Part shown: piece after piece, positions 9,333-17,830 of the stretch
How the letters are laid out: every line of letters starts with the position of its first letter
Position numbering within the stretch: position 1 is the stretch's first letter
Assembly: GCA_045807725.1 (NCBI GenBank)
Contig: JBJMGV010000126.1
Span: 186,001-250,000, forward strand
Length of the DNA stretch: 64,000 nucleotides
Source of the DNA: DATENM01 sp045807725
GTDB lineage: Bacteria > Acidobacteriota > Blastocatellia > UBA7656
Direction of reading: 5' to 3'
Program-made: the position numbers and the translations under genes
The notes under the pieces: generated by a model
Database searches by the model: none
Told to the model about the DNA's origin: nothing
Seen by the model: only the letters and a program-made list of their open reading frames with translations

Positions 9333-9397
9333 ACTATAGAGTCTTGTCAGGCGCGCGGCTATGACCCCTGTCACCCTTGATTGTGACAGCCGTCACA
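9333..9397 (-). promoter_or_regulatory. Promoter with two tandem Crp/Fnr boxes
   Basis: Read on the minus strand, box 1 is TGTGAC-N4-GTCACA (9382-9397) and box 2 is GTGAC-N4-GTCAT (9361-9374), with centres 22 bp apart. TATAGT at 9333-9338 could be the -10. A start near 9326 would put box 2 at -41.5, the class II activation position, and box 1 at -63.5. An identical arrangement occurs at 17349-17414. Confidence 0.65.
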
Positions 9398-9413
9398 GGC
9401 TCGCCCGATCTGT

Positions 9414-11330
9414 TCAATCGACAGACTCTTGCGCCCGCCGGTGCAGCAAGCGCGCGGCGACGTGAATGAAATCGCGCTCAGTGAGGATGCCGATCAAGCG
9501 GTCCTCTTTGACGACCAGCAGGCAATCCGCGTGCTCGCGTCGCATCAACGCGATGGCGGCAAGCGTTGGCATATCAGGCGGAATGACGAGCGGGTCGCGC
9601 CGCATCATCTCGCCGACGGCAATCGGCTCGGCCCGGTTCTGAGTGGCCGGCTCGGCAAGCCGCCGCAGCACTTCAAAGACCGAGATCAGCCCGACGAGCC
9701 GCCCCCGCTCATCTTCGACGGGAACGTGGCGGACGTGCCGCCAGTCCATCAAGCTGATGACCAGCTCAAGCGGCTCGTCTTCGTGAACCGTGAACAGGTC
9801 GGTTGTCATAAACTCTTCGACGGTTATGTAACTGGCGCGCGCCATCGCTTCCTCCTCGATCTCGGCCAGCGGCCACGTGTGTACGGGATTGCCTTCGCTC
9901 TGACGATGCACCATCGTAGCCACCAGCGAGGTTAAGGCTTCGTCCCGCGTCCCGCGCTTCGACATCCCCGCGAACGAATTCATCATCCACTGCGCGCCGG
10001 TCTGCCCCGTGCGCACGCGCTCTTCGATGATGTCGAGGTAATGATCGGCGTCGCTGATCTCGTGCGCCCGCAGGCCATCGCGCGCGGCGGGTAACAGGTG
10101 ATTGAGAATCAACTCCTGCGCCGGTATGACGCGCCCGCCGAACCATGTGAATTGCGCGTCTAATCCGAGTTGCGACGCGGCCTGAAAATTTGCCTTCGCC
10201 CGCTCGAACGGCATCGCGCCGGCCACATCCGTATACTCGCGCGACAGCCCGCTCATCAGGCCAAAGAAGAAGGCCGCGTTCGCCACTTCGTCACTGACCG
10301 TCGGCCCCGATGGCAAGGCTCGCGCTTCGATGCGCAGGTGCGGGCGGCCTTCGGTGACGCCGTAACAGGCGCGGTTCCAGCGCCACACCGTGCTGTTGTA
10401 AGCCCGCAGCGCGTTCAGGTTCGGCACGCGCCCTTCGCGCAGCATCTCGAATGGGTCTTCGGTCTCGCAACTGCCGAGCAGCACGCGAAAGCGCGCGATG
10501 TCTTCCTCATAGAGTTCCGTCACCGACTGCCTGACCCATTGATTGCCGAAGCTCACGCGCGGGCTGCGCTCGCGCAGGTGATAGCTGGCGTTGCGCGTGT
10601 CGATGGACTGCTCGAACAGTGGAATGCGCGTCTCGCGCCATAGCCTGCGCCCGAACAGCAGCGGCGAATTGGCCGCCGCCGCCAGCACCGGCGCGGTCAC
10701 GACCTGCGCCAGGTTGTAGAGGTTGGCGAACTCTTCAGCGCCGGTCTGAAAATGAATTTGAAAGCTCGTGCAGCAGGCTTCCATCATCCACGTCTCGTGG
10801 CGCAAGTTGAGTTCGTCCTGTCCCTTGATCTTGAATTCGTAGGCCCAGCCGCGCAGGTGTTTGAGCGCGTCATTAAGCAAACGGTAACGCGGCTGTGGCG
10901 TCATCTGTTCAAGGCCGAGGTCGCTCTTGCGTATGGTCGGCAAGATGCCAACCAGCGCCACCTCTGCGCCGCACTCATTCGCGGCCTCACGCGCCTGCTC
11001 AATCAAAAAATCGATCTGCCGTTTCATACGGCCCAGACAGTCGCCACGAAAAACCAGCGGGTCGAGATTGATTTCGAGATTGAAGAGGGCGATTTCGTGA
11101 GTGTAATGCGGATCACGAATGCGCTTAAGCAGTTCGGTGGCGACGGGCGCGGGCCGCCACGCCGGATTGACGAGAAAGAGTTCCTGTTCCGCGCCGATGC
11201 GCCGCGTGTCGGTTTCGATCAACCCGGCGGCGATGATTTGCCGCAACGCGCGCAGGTCGTCGAGCAGCGCGCGAATGAAAACGCGCAGTTCCTGCGGGGC
11301 GGTCTCGTCCCTGACCTGTTGTTGGCCCAT
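9414..11330 (-). CDS. Glutamate-cysteine-ligase-like (GCS2) enzyme fused to CBS domains
   Basis: 638 residues. Residues about 20-470 match the GCS2 carboxylate-amine ligase family, with GAEQELFLVNP near the start, ALFNLEINLDP, HLRIEARALPSGP and QWMMNSF. These enzymes join an amino acid to a gamma-carboxylate using ATP. Residues about 490-630 are two CBS motifs (FMTTDLFTVHEDE, EMMRRDPLVIPP, LIGILTERDF), which normally bind adenine nucleotides and regulate the attached enzyme. The fusion suggests a ligase controlled by energy charge. Whether the acceptor is cysteine is unknown. GGAG lies 4 bp before ATG 11330; a GTG one codon earlier is possible. No glutathione synthetase is next to it. The 3' neighbour is the Crp/Fnr-controlled operon, separated by its promoter. 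Confidence 0.85.
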   Translation of the reverse strand: MGQQQVRDETAPQELRVFIRALLDDLRALRQIIAAGLIETDTRRIGAEQELFLVNPAWRPAPVATELLKRIRDPHYTHEIALFNLEINLDPLVFRGDCLGRMKRQIDFLIEQAREAANECGAEVALVGILPTIRKSDLGLEQMTPQPRYRLLNDALKHLRGWAYEFKIKGQDELNLRHETWMMEACCTSFQIHFQTGAEEFANLYNLAQVVTAPVLAAAANSPLLFGRRLWRETRIPLFEQSIDTRNASYHLRERSPRVSFGNQWVRQSVTELYEEDIARFRVLLGSCETEDPFEMLREGRVPNLNALRAYNSTVWRWNRACYGVTEGRPHLRIEARALPSGPTVSDEVANAAFFFGLMSGLSREYTDVAGAMPFERAKANFQAASQLGLDAQFTWFGGRVIPAQELILNHLLPAARDGLRAHEISDADHYLDIIEERVRTGQTGAQWMMNSFAGMSKRGTRDEALTSLVATMVHRQSEGNPVHTWPLAEIEEEAMARASYITVEEFMTTDLFTVHEDEPLELVISLMDWRHVRHVPVEDERGRLVGLISVFEVLRRLAEPATQNRAEPIAVGEMMRRDPLVIPPDMPTLAAIALMRREHADCLLVVKEDRLIGILTERDFIHVAARLLHRRAQESVD

Positions 11331-11339
11331 CACACTCCA

Positions 11340-11469
11340 ATGATGAATGATGAATGCGCAATGATGAATGATGAATGAAAGAGAAAAAGGCAGCCGGATT
11401 ATTTATCGATCATCTGTAGATAATCCCCTGCCGCTTCCTCCCCTTATTCATCATTCCGCATTCATCATT
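11340..11469. repeat. Heptamer-repeat hairpin, unit ATGATGA
   Basis: The left arm (11340-11379) is six 7-bp units, mostly ATGATGA with one ATGCGCA. The right arm (about 11443-11469) is the inverse, TTCATCA type. The centre contains its own inverted pair, GGCAGCCGGATTAT against ATAATCCCCTGCC. The stop codon of the DHOD-like gene lies in the right arm. Confidence 0.85.
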
Positions 11470-12457
11470 TTTTGTAGGAGGCCAGCACCTTCATGTAGTT
11501 GGCGCGCTCGAAGGCGGCTGGCTCAATGACGTGCTGCTGGCTCATGCTGCCGATCATCTGCGTGACCGACTCGTAATCGTGTTCTTCCATCCACTGCTTC
11601 ATCTCAACGAGCACGTCGCCCAGACGGCGTGTGCCCTTTTGCAGCAGCTCGGAGGCCATCATCACGACCTTCGCGCCGGCCATCAGTCCCTTGAGCGCAT
11701 CTTGATAGGTGTGCACGCCGCTGGTGATAGCGAAGTCGAGCGGCACACGACCATAAAGAATCGCCACCCAGCGCAGCGGCAACCGCAAGTCGTCCGACGA
11801 GCTGAGCTTCAAACTCGGCACGACTTCGAGGCTTTCGAGATCAAAGTCCGGCTGGTAGAAACGGTTGAACATCACCAGCCCTTCTGCGCCGCCTTCGTAG
11901 AACCGCTGCGCCATACTGGCCAGCGAGCTGAAGTATGGACTGAGCTTCATGGCGACCGGAATCTCGACGTTGTTCTTCACGTCGTGCAGGATGTCCGTGT
12001 AGATGTATTCGACCTCTGCGCCGGTCAGGTAGCTGCTGGTCGGAATGTAATAAACATTCAATTCGAGCGCGTCCGCGCCGGCCTCTTCAATCATTCCGGC
12101 ATATTCGATCCAGCCGCCGGTCGAAACGCCGTTGAGGCTGCCGATGATGGGAATGTCAACCGACGCTTTGGCCTTGCGGATCAGCTCAAGGTACTCGTCC
12201 GGGCCGACGTTGTAGCGATCCATTTCGGGGAAATAGTTAAGCGACTCGGCATAGCTGTCGCTGCCGTGACTGAGGTAGTAATCGAGGTAATAACTCTCCG
12301 ATGTGATCTGTTCTTCAAACAGCGAGTACATCACCACCGCCGCCGCGCCATCGTCTTCGAGCTGGCGTATGCCGTCGAGCGTGTGCGACAGCGGCGACGA
12401 CGACGGAACCAGCGGGTTCTTCAGGGTCAATCCCAGATACTCTGTTCGCATGTCCAT
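11465..12457 (-). CDS. Dihydroorotate-dehydrogenase-like flavoprotein
   Basis: 330 residues, a TIM-barrel FMN protein of the DHOD class 1 / PreA-like group. NPLVPSSSPLSHTLDGIR is the N-terminal FMN-side block; AMKLSPYFSS and AITSGVHTYQDALKGLMAGA are the later barrel strands that bind FMN phosphate. AGGAGAACGCT precedes the ATG. The gene lies 480 bp downstream of nifJ on the same strand. DHOD-like proteins often neighbour pyruvate:ferredoxin oxidoreductases in anaerobes, cyanobacteria and acidobacteria, and this subgroup is generally not the pyrimidine pathway enzyme. A role in ferredoxin-linked redox is inference. The end of the reading frame falls in a heptamer array. Confidence 0.85.
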   Translation of the reverse strand: MDMRTEYLGLTLKNPLVPSSSPLSHTLDGIRQLEDDGAAAVVMYSLFEEQITSESYYLDYYLSHGSDSYAESLNYFPEMDRYNVGPDEYLELIRKAKASVDIPIIGSLNGVSTGGWIEYAGMIEEAGADALELNVYYIPTSSYLTGAEVEYIYTDILHDVKNNVEIPVAMKLSPYFSSLASMAQRFYEGGAEGLVMFNRFYQPDFDLESLEVVPSLKLSSSDDLRLPLRWVAILYGRVPLDFAITSGVHTYQDALKGLMAGAKVVMMASELLQKGTRRLGDVLVEMKQWMEEHDYESVTQMIGSMSQQHVIEPAAFERANYMKVLASYKK

Positions 12458-12540
12458 AGCGTTCTCCTGAGTGAGTAGCTTGTCTAAGATGTTCGCCGGC
12501 TCTTCAGCCTTTCCATGAAGAGAGTCGGGTTCGCTAACTC

Positions 12541-12795
12541 CGCAGCCCGCTTCAGCGGGCTTACCCGCAGGGCAATTAGGCCAGCCGTTTACGGCTGGTT
12601 AAGGCCACCGAATCAAACCTCTGAAGGGCGCTTTAGCGTCCTTCTCATCTCGGCTTTAGCCTTTTGGATACGAGTGGCTCAAGCCGATTGCCGTAAGCCC
12701 GTTGAAACGGGCTAGGAATTATTTGCCGCCGCGAACCAGCCGTAAACGGCTGGCCTATCTGCCCTGCGGGCAAGCCCGCTGAAGCGGGCTGCGGA
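12541..12795. repeat. Intergenic palindromes of the CCCGCTTCAGCGGGC family
   Basis: Perfect small hairpins follow each other: GCCCGCTTCAGCGGGC (12545-12560), CCAGCCGTTTACGGCTGG, GGGCGCTTTAGCGTCC, GCCCGTTGAAACGGGC and CCAGCCGTAAACGGCTGG. The CCAGCCG and GCCCGCT hairpins occur in both orientations, so the whole cluster is roughly mirror-symmetric about 12670. No gene is seen in the 483 bp between the DHOD-like gene and nifJ. Confidence 0.8.
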
Positions 12796-12798
12796 ATT

Positions 12799-12900
12799 CA
12801 CCGGCAGAGGCGATTGGCCGACAGAGGCGAATCACCGGCAGAGGCGAATCGCCGGCAGAGGCGAATCGCCGGCAGAGGCGATTGGCAGGCAGAGGCGAAT
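12799..12900. repeat. Six tandem 17-bp repeats
   Basis: The unit is CGCCGGCAGAGGCGAAT with small changes at positions 1-5 and 16-17. Six units end exactly at 12900, 40 bp from the nifJ stop codon. They directly follow the palindrome cluster. Confidence 0.9.
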
Positions 12901-12940
12901 CGCATCGCTTATGACTTACCATTCGCCTCCGCCGAGTCAT

Positions 12941-15900
12941 TTAAGCTTTGCCATCTCCGTTGGCCAGCTTCTTGTAATGACGCCAACGCTCGTTGACGGC
13001 TTGCTGCGCCTGGCCGAGCAGGTACTTCGCCGCTTCCGGGTCGCTCTGTTGCAGGATGCGGTAGCGCCCTTCCGTGTAGATGTAATCCTTCAGCGCCAGC
13101 GACGGGTCTTTCGAGTCGAGCTGGAACGGGTTCTTGCCGTCTGCGGCGATGCGCGGGTCGAAGCGGTAAAGCGGCCAGTAACCCGAATCGACCGCCATCT
13201 TCTGGTGCGTCAGCCCTTTCGTCATATCAATCGCGTGCGCGATGCAGTGTGAGTAGGCGATGATGATCGAAGGCCCATCGAAGGCTTCGGCTTCGATGAA
13301 CGCCTTGACCGTCTGCAAGTCGTTCGCGCCCATCGCCACCTGCGCGACGTAGACATTGCCATAACTGGTCGCCATCAAGCCGAGGTCTTTCTTGCCCGTC
13401 GGCTTGCCGCCGGCGGCGAATTTTGCCACCGCGCCCATCGGCGTTGCCTTCGACGCCTGGCCGCCGGTGTTCGAGTAAACCTCTGTGTCGAGCACGAGGA
13501 TGTTGACGTTCTGGCCGCTCGCCAGGACGTGATCCAATCCGCCGTAGCCGATGTCATAGGCCCAGCCGTCGCCGCCGATGATCCAGACGCTCTTCGGCAC
13601 TAGCGCGTCGGCCACCGCGAGCAGGTCGCGGGCTTCCGACTCGCGCCGGTCGCGCAGCTTTGCCTTTAATGCCTGGACGCACTCGCGGCGGATCATAATC
13701 GCTTCGTCGGTTGCTTCAACAGGCTTGACGAGACACGCCGTCAGCGCGTCGCCGATGATCGGCTGCAAACGCTCAGCGAGACTGCGAGCGTATTCGCGCT
13801 GATGGTCTATGGCCATACGCATGCCGAGTCCGAATTCGGCGTTGTCTTCAAACAGCGAGTTGCTCCAGGCCGGGCCGCGCCCTTCGGCGTTGATCGTGTA
13901 AGGCGTCGTCGGCAGGTTGCCGCCGTAGATGCTCGAACACCCTGTCGCGTTAGCGATGATGGCGCGGTCGCCGAACAACTGCGTAACGAGCTTGACGTAA
14001 GGCGTCTCGCCGCAGCCCGAACACGCGCCCGAAAACTCGAACAGCGGTTGCAGCAGTTGAATGTTCTTAATGTTATTGAACTTCAACTGGCCGTTCTTCT
14101 GTATGTCGGGCAACGTGAGAAAGTAATCCCACCACTCGCGCCCCTTCTCGCGCAGCGGCAACTGCTCAACCATATTGAGCGCCTTGCGCGAGACGTTGCT
14201 CTTATCTTTGGCCGGGCAGACCTCGACGCACAACTGACAGCCCGTGCAGTCTTCGACGGCGACCTGAATCGTGTACGCCTTCTCGCCCAGCTCGCGCCAC
14301 TTCGCCGGCATCGAGCGGAAGCCTTCGGGCGCACCAGCGAGCAAGCCTTTGTCGCAGACCTTGGCGCGAATCGTCGAGTGCGGGCAGACCATAATGCACT
14401 TGCCGCATTGTATGCAGAGGTCTTGTTCCCATAGCGGCACGTCCTGCGCGATGTTGCGTTTCTCCCACGCGGCAGTGCCGACCGGGTAGGTGCCGTCAAT
14501 CGGGAAGACGCTGACCGGCAACTGATCGCCGCGACCGGCGATGATCGGCGCGGTCACATCTTTGACGAAGCTGGGCGCGTAATCGGGCACGACCGGCGCG
14601 AGGTCGAACTCACTGGTCGCGCGCTCTGGCACCGTCACTTCGTGTAAGTGCGCCACCGCCGCGTCAACGGCGCGATAGTTCTGTTTGACGACCGCATCGC
14701 CGCGCCGCCCGTAGGTCTTCTTGATCGACTCCTTGATCTTCTCAATCGCTTCTTCGCGCGGCAGCACGCCGCTGATGGCGAAGAAGCAGGTCTGCATAAT
14801 CGTGTTGATGCGAATGCCCATGCCTGTCTCTTTGGCAACGGCGACCGCGTCAATGATGTGCAGCTTGAGCCGCTTGTTGATGATCGTCTCTTGCACAGAG
14901 CGCGGCAGGTGCGGCCACACGTCGTCCACGCCATAAGGCGCGTTGAGCAGGAAGGTCGCGCCTTCGTCAGCGAACTCCAGCACATCGTAGCGTTCGAGGA
15001 AGTTGAACTGGTGACAGGCGACAAAGCTGGCGCGGCGAATCAGGTAGGTGCTCTGTATCGGGCGCGGCCCGAAGCGCAGGTGCGACACGGTCACGGCTCC
15101 CGACTTCTTCGAGTCGTAGACGAAATAGCCTTGCGCGAAATTCGGCGTCTCTTCGCCGATGATCTTCACGGAGTTCTTGTTGGCGCTCACGGTACCGTCC
15201 GCGCCCAGTCCCCAGAAGAGGCCGCGCACCACATCCGCAGGCTCGGTGTCGAACGATTCGTCATAGTCGAGGCTGCTCATTGTCACATCGTCATTGATGC
15301 CGATGCAGAAATGATTCTTCGGATACGGCTTCGCCAGCTCGTCATAAACCGCTTTGACCATCGCCGGCGTGAACTCTTTCGACGCCAGGCCGTAGCGACC
15401 GCCGACGACGACCGGCAAGCGATCAAAGCGGCCCTCGTTGCTCATCAGGCTTTCAGTAATGGCGGTTACAACATCCTGATAGAGCGGTTCGCCGGCGCTG
15501 CCCGGCTCTTTGGTGCGGTCGAGCACGGCGATAGCGCGGGCGCTCGCGGGCAGGGCGGCCAGCAGGTGGCGGTTCGAGAACGGGCGGAAGAGGCGGACTT
15601 TCAGCAGGCCGATCTTTTCGCCGCGCGCGACCAGCGCGTTGACCGCTTCTTCAGCCGTCTCCGCGCCCGATCCCATCATCACGATGACGCGCTCGGCGTC
15701 TGCTGCGCCGACGTAATCGAAGAGGCGATAGCGCCGGCCCGTCGCTTCGGCGAACTTGTCCATCACCGCTTCGACGATAAACGGCGCGGCGAGGTAGAAC
15801 GGATTGGCGCGCTCGCGCGACTGGAAGAAGACATCAGGGTTCTGCGCTGTGCCGCGAATCACCGGATGATCGGGCGACAACGCCCGCTCGCGGTGTGCGC

Positions 15901-16501
15901 GAACCAACTCGGCGTTGAGCACGGCGCGAATCTCTTCGTCGGCGAGCCGCGTGATCTTCGACACTTCGTGCGAGGTGCGAAAGCCGTCGAAGATGTGCAG
16001 GAAGGGCACGCGCGATTCGAGCGTCGCGGCCTGCGCGATCAGCGCGAAGTCCATCACCTCTTGATTCGAGTTCGAGAAGAGCATGCCCCAGCCCGTCGAG
16101 CGCGTCGCCATCACATCGCTGTGGTCGCCGAAGATCGACAGCGCGTGCGTAGCGACGGCGCGGGCGGCGATGTGAAAGACGGTGCTGGTCAGCTCGCCGG
16201 CGATCTTGAACATATTCGGAATCATCAACAGCAAGCCCTGGCTTGAGGTGAAGGTCGTCGAGAGCGTGCCGGCTTGCAATGTGCCGTGCACAGCGCCCGC
16301 CGCGCCGCCTTCAGATTGCATCTCGCGGACGAGCGGCGACATTCCCCAGATGTTCTTTTCGTGGAGCGCCGTCCACGCATCGGCGAACTCGCCCATCGGC
16401 GATGACGGCGTGATCGGGTAGATGGCGATCACTTCATTGGTCTTGTAAGCGACGTATGCAGCGGCTTCGTTGCCGTCAAGCGTGACTTGCTCGCGCCTCA
16501 T
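12941..16501 (-). CDS. nifJ: Pyruvate:ferredoxin (flavodoxin) oxidoreductase
   Basis: 1186 residues, full length for the single-chain enzyme. It converts pyruvate and CoA to acetyl-CoA and CO2, passing electrons to ferredoxin or flavodoxin; the enzyme is oxygen-sensitive in most hosts. In order: domain I with YPITPSSPMGEFAD; the transketolase-like middle; a two-[4Fe-4S] ferredoxin domain (CIQCGKCIMVCP near residue 690 and CTGCQLCVEVCP near 745); then the thiamine domain with CSGCGETPY (third cluster), GGDGWAYDIGYGG and NTGGQASKATP. The start is ATG 16501 behind AGGGGGATTTTTC; the longer frame lacks a site. The DHOD-like gene lies downstream on the same strand. A possible Fnr box centred at 16557 fits control by oxygen. 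Confidence 0.97.
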   Translation of the reverse strand: MRREQVTLDGNEAAAYVAYKTNEVIAIYPITPSSPMGEFADAWTALHEKNIWGMSPLVREMQSEGGAAGAVHGTLQAGTLSTTFTSSQGLLLMIPNMFKIAGELTSTVFHIAARAVATHALSIFGDHSDVMATRSTGWGMLFSNSNQEVMDFALIAQAATLESRVPFLHIFDGFRTSHEVSKITRLADEEIRAVLNAELVRAHRERALSPDHPVIRGTAQNPDVFFQSRERANPFYLAAPFIVEAVMDKFAEATGRRYRLFDYVGAADAERVIVMMGSGAETAEEAVNALVARGEKIGLLKVRLFRPFSNRHLLAALPASARAIAVLDRTKEPGSAGEPLYQDVVTAITESLMSNEGRFDRLPVVVGGRYGLASKEFTPAMVKAVYDELAKPYPKNHFCIGINDDVTMSSLDYDESFDTEPADVVRGLFWGLGADGTVSANKNSVKIIGEETPNFAQGYFVYDSKKSGAVTVSHLRFGPRPIQSTYLIRRASFVACHQFNFLERYDVLEFADEGATFLLNAPYGVDDVWPHLPRSVQETIINKRLKLHIIDAVAVAKETGMGIRINTIMQTCFFAISGVLPREEAIEKIKESIKKTYGRRGDAVVKQNYRAVDAAVAHLHEVTVPERATSEFDLAPVVPDYAPSFVKDVTAPIIAGRGDQLPVSVFPIDGTYPVGTAAWEKRNIAQDVPLWEQDLCIQCGKCIMVCPHSTIRAKVCDKGLLAGAPEGFRSMPAKWRELGEKAYTIQVAVEDCTGCQLCVEVCPAKDKSNVSRKALNMVEQLPLREKGREWWDYFLTLPDIQKNGQLKFNNIKNIQLLQPLFEFSGACSGCGETPYVKLVTQLFGDRAIIANATGCSSIYGGNLPTTPYTINAEGRGPAWSNSLFEDNAEFGLGMRMAIDHQREYARSLAERLQPIIGDALTACLVKPVEATDEAIMIRRECVQALKAKLRDRRESEARDLLAVADALVPKSVWIIGGDGWAYDIGYGGLDHVLASGQNVNILVLDTEVYSNTGGQASKATPMGAVAKFAAGGKPTGKKDLGLMATSYGNVYVAQVAMGANDLQTVKAFIEAEAFDGPSIIIAYSHCIAHAIDMTKGLTHQKMAVDSGYWPLYRFDPRIAADGKNPFQLDSKDPSLALKDYIYTEGRYRILQQSDPEAAKYLLGQAQQAVNERWRHYKKLANGDGKA

Positions 16502-16549
16502 GAAAAATCCCCCTATCGAAGTCTTCAGAGTGAGCGTAAAAGAAAACGG

Positions 16550-16565
16550 TGTGCCGTAGATCACA
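16550..16565 (-). promoter_or_regulatory. Possible Crp/Fnr box upstream of nifJ
   Basis: TGTGCCGTAGATCACA matches TGTGAC-N4-GTCACA at 10 of 12 fixed positions. It lies 57 bp (centre) before the nifJ ATG. No convincing -10 is seen at the matching distance, so this is only a candidate. The rest of the 231-bp gap upstream of nifJ shows nothing definite. Confidence 0.35.
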
Positions 16566-16732
16566 AAGGACTGAATCAAGCTGATAAGACTTGCAATATG
16601 AGCATTAGTCGCGTGCGCGCCATTGTCGCTGATAAATCTGAAGGGGAAAGCGAACCAGCCGAATGCGCGAAAATCCCCGATTGACGCGATGCGCCGGGTT
16701 AGAGGTTGATCCTGATTAATTCAGATGAATGC

Positions 16733-17281
16733 CTAATCGTGACAAGTGACGGCAGCGTTGGATTCTTTCAAGAGGCGAATGATGTCGATGTGACTGCGCG
16801 GCGTGGCGCGCAGGGCGCTCCAGCCTCTGGCGTTACGATACGTCGAATCAGCCCCATTGAAGAGCAACGTCTTGACGGTTTCGGTGTGACCTTTCGAGGC
16901 GGCTTCCATCAATGCCGTCCAGCCGGCGTTGTCGGTAGCGGTCGGGTCTGCGCCGCGCTCAAGCAGCACGGCGACGGTGTCGCTGTGGCCGGCGAATGCG
17001 GCTTCTATCAACGGCGTGCGGCCTATCGCGTCGCGCTCGTCGGCGCGTGCGCCTCTGTCGAGCAGCTCGCGCACAGCCGCCGCGTCGCCGATCAAAGCCG
17101 CTCGCATCAGCACGGCCTGCCGGTCGGCGGGCGGCGCGTCCGCGACTGGACGTTCAAGGAAAGCTCGCACCGTCTCCTTGTGAATTTGACCTACGGCATG
17201 AATCACCACGTCCCGGCCCTCGCTCTCTTCCGGCACTGCGCCGAAGTTATATTCGAGACAGGCTACGCTCGCGCCGCGCAT
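16733..17281 (-). CDS. Ankyrin-repeat protein
   Basis: 182 residues. From about residue 55 there are three to four ankyrin repeats with the usual TPLxxAAxxGHxxxVxxLLxxGA pattern: IGRTPLIEAAFAGHSD, NAGWTALMEAASKGHTE and ARGWSALRATPR. The first 50 residues carry no recognised motif and no signal peptide. Ankyrin stacks bind other proteins; the partner is unknown. The ATG at 17281 lacks a clear ribosome site, so the start may be wrong. The double Crp/Fnr box lies 97 bp before this ATG, almost the same distance as at the cytochrome operon (102 bp), which supports both the start and co-regulation. nifJ follows on the same strand after 231 bp. Confidence 0.78.
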   Translation of the reverse strand: MRGASVACLEYNFGAVPEESEGRDVVIHAVGQIHKETVRAFLERPVADAPPADRQAVLMRAALIGDAAAVRELLDRGARADERDAIGRTPLIEAAFAGHSDTVAVLLERGADPTATDNAGWTALMEAASKGHTETVKTLLFNGADSTYRNARGWSALRATPRSHIDIIRLLKESNAAVTCHD

Positions 17282-17348
17282 TCACAGGGCCATCTGACCT
17301 GCCGTGCGCCGAATCGACCTGCACGCATCACGGGATTGATGCAAGCCT

Positions 17349-17414
17349 AGTTTGCCGCAGCCGTGCGCGCATACGCTATGACTGGTGTCACGGCTGGTCG
17401 TGACCGTCGTCACA
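17349..17414 (-). promoter_or_regulatory. Second promoter with two tandem Crp/Fnr boxes
   Basis: On the minus strand, GTGAC-N4-GTCAC (17400-17413 on the plus strand) and GTGAC-N4-GTCAT (17378-17391) are spaced exactly as at 9361-9397. A CAAACT hexamer at 17349-17354 sits where the -10 should be, though it matches poorly. It would drive the ankyrin gene. Confidence 0.6.
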
Positions 17415-17442
17415 CGCTGATGTTTGTTATAGAGTGTATCTG

Positions 17443-17780
17443 GAAAGCCCTGAAGGGGCGCAATTCGATAGCCCGGCGCAGCGCGCCGGGTACAAGCAGC
17501 AGCAAGCACACAAGCCCTGAAAGGGCGCAATACAATTCATTATTGCGCCCTTTCAGGGCAATGGCATTAAGTTAAGGATTCAGCGACCTGGAACCGCCAA
17601 GTTGAGGCAATGCAAATGGTTGAACCCATTCAAGCTCTCCGAAACGGGTTTTTCTTAACTTAATGCCATTGCCCTTTCAGGGCTTGCTGATTTGCACCGC
17701 TTCTACCCCAGGGCGATGCCCTGGGCTATTGAATCCTGCCCCTTCAGGGCTTCGTCTTTTCTTTCAGCGGTAACTATCAA
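17443..17780. repeat. Palindromic repeats, family B (CCCTGAAGGGGCGC type)
   Basis: Hairpins such as GCCCTGAAAGGGCGC, CGCCCTTTCAGGGC, CCCGGCGCAGCGCGCCGGG and CCCAGGGCGATGCCCTGGG fill the gap between the ankyrin gene and the Fnr-like gene (17282-17830). The same family recurs at 59405-59600. Apart from the promoter and the inserted element, no gene is seen here. Confidence 0.8.
17560..17670. mobile_element. 111-bp MITE-like element with target duplication
   Basis: Perfect 17-bp terminal inverted repeats, AATGGCATTAAGTTAAG at 17560-17576 and its complement at 17654-17670, bound a 77-bp core with no coding capacity. A 13-bp direct repeat, GCCCTTTCAGGGC, flanks it at 17547-17559 and 17671-17683. 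Element size, inverted ends and long duplication fit a non-autonomous transposon, perhaps IS4-like since IS4 relatives make 10-13 bp duplications. The host sequence is itself a repeat of family B, so the flanking repeat could partly reflect that. Confidence 0.65.
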
Positions 17781-17830
17781 CAGGGCGTCCTTGAGGACTC
17801 TTGTGGAATATACCTAAAGGGGTGGTCGTA

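Noticed and set aside
14648..16246. 532-codon open frame antisense to nifJ
   Set aside because: No recognisable domain; nifJ has all cofactor motifs on the other strand.
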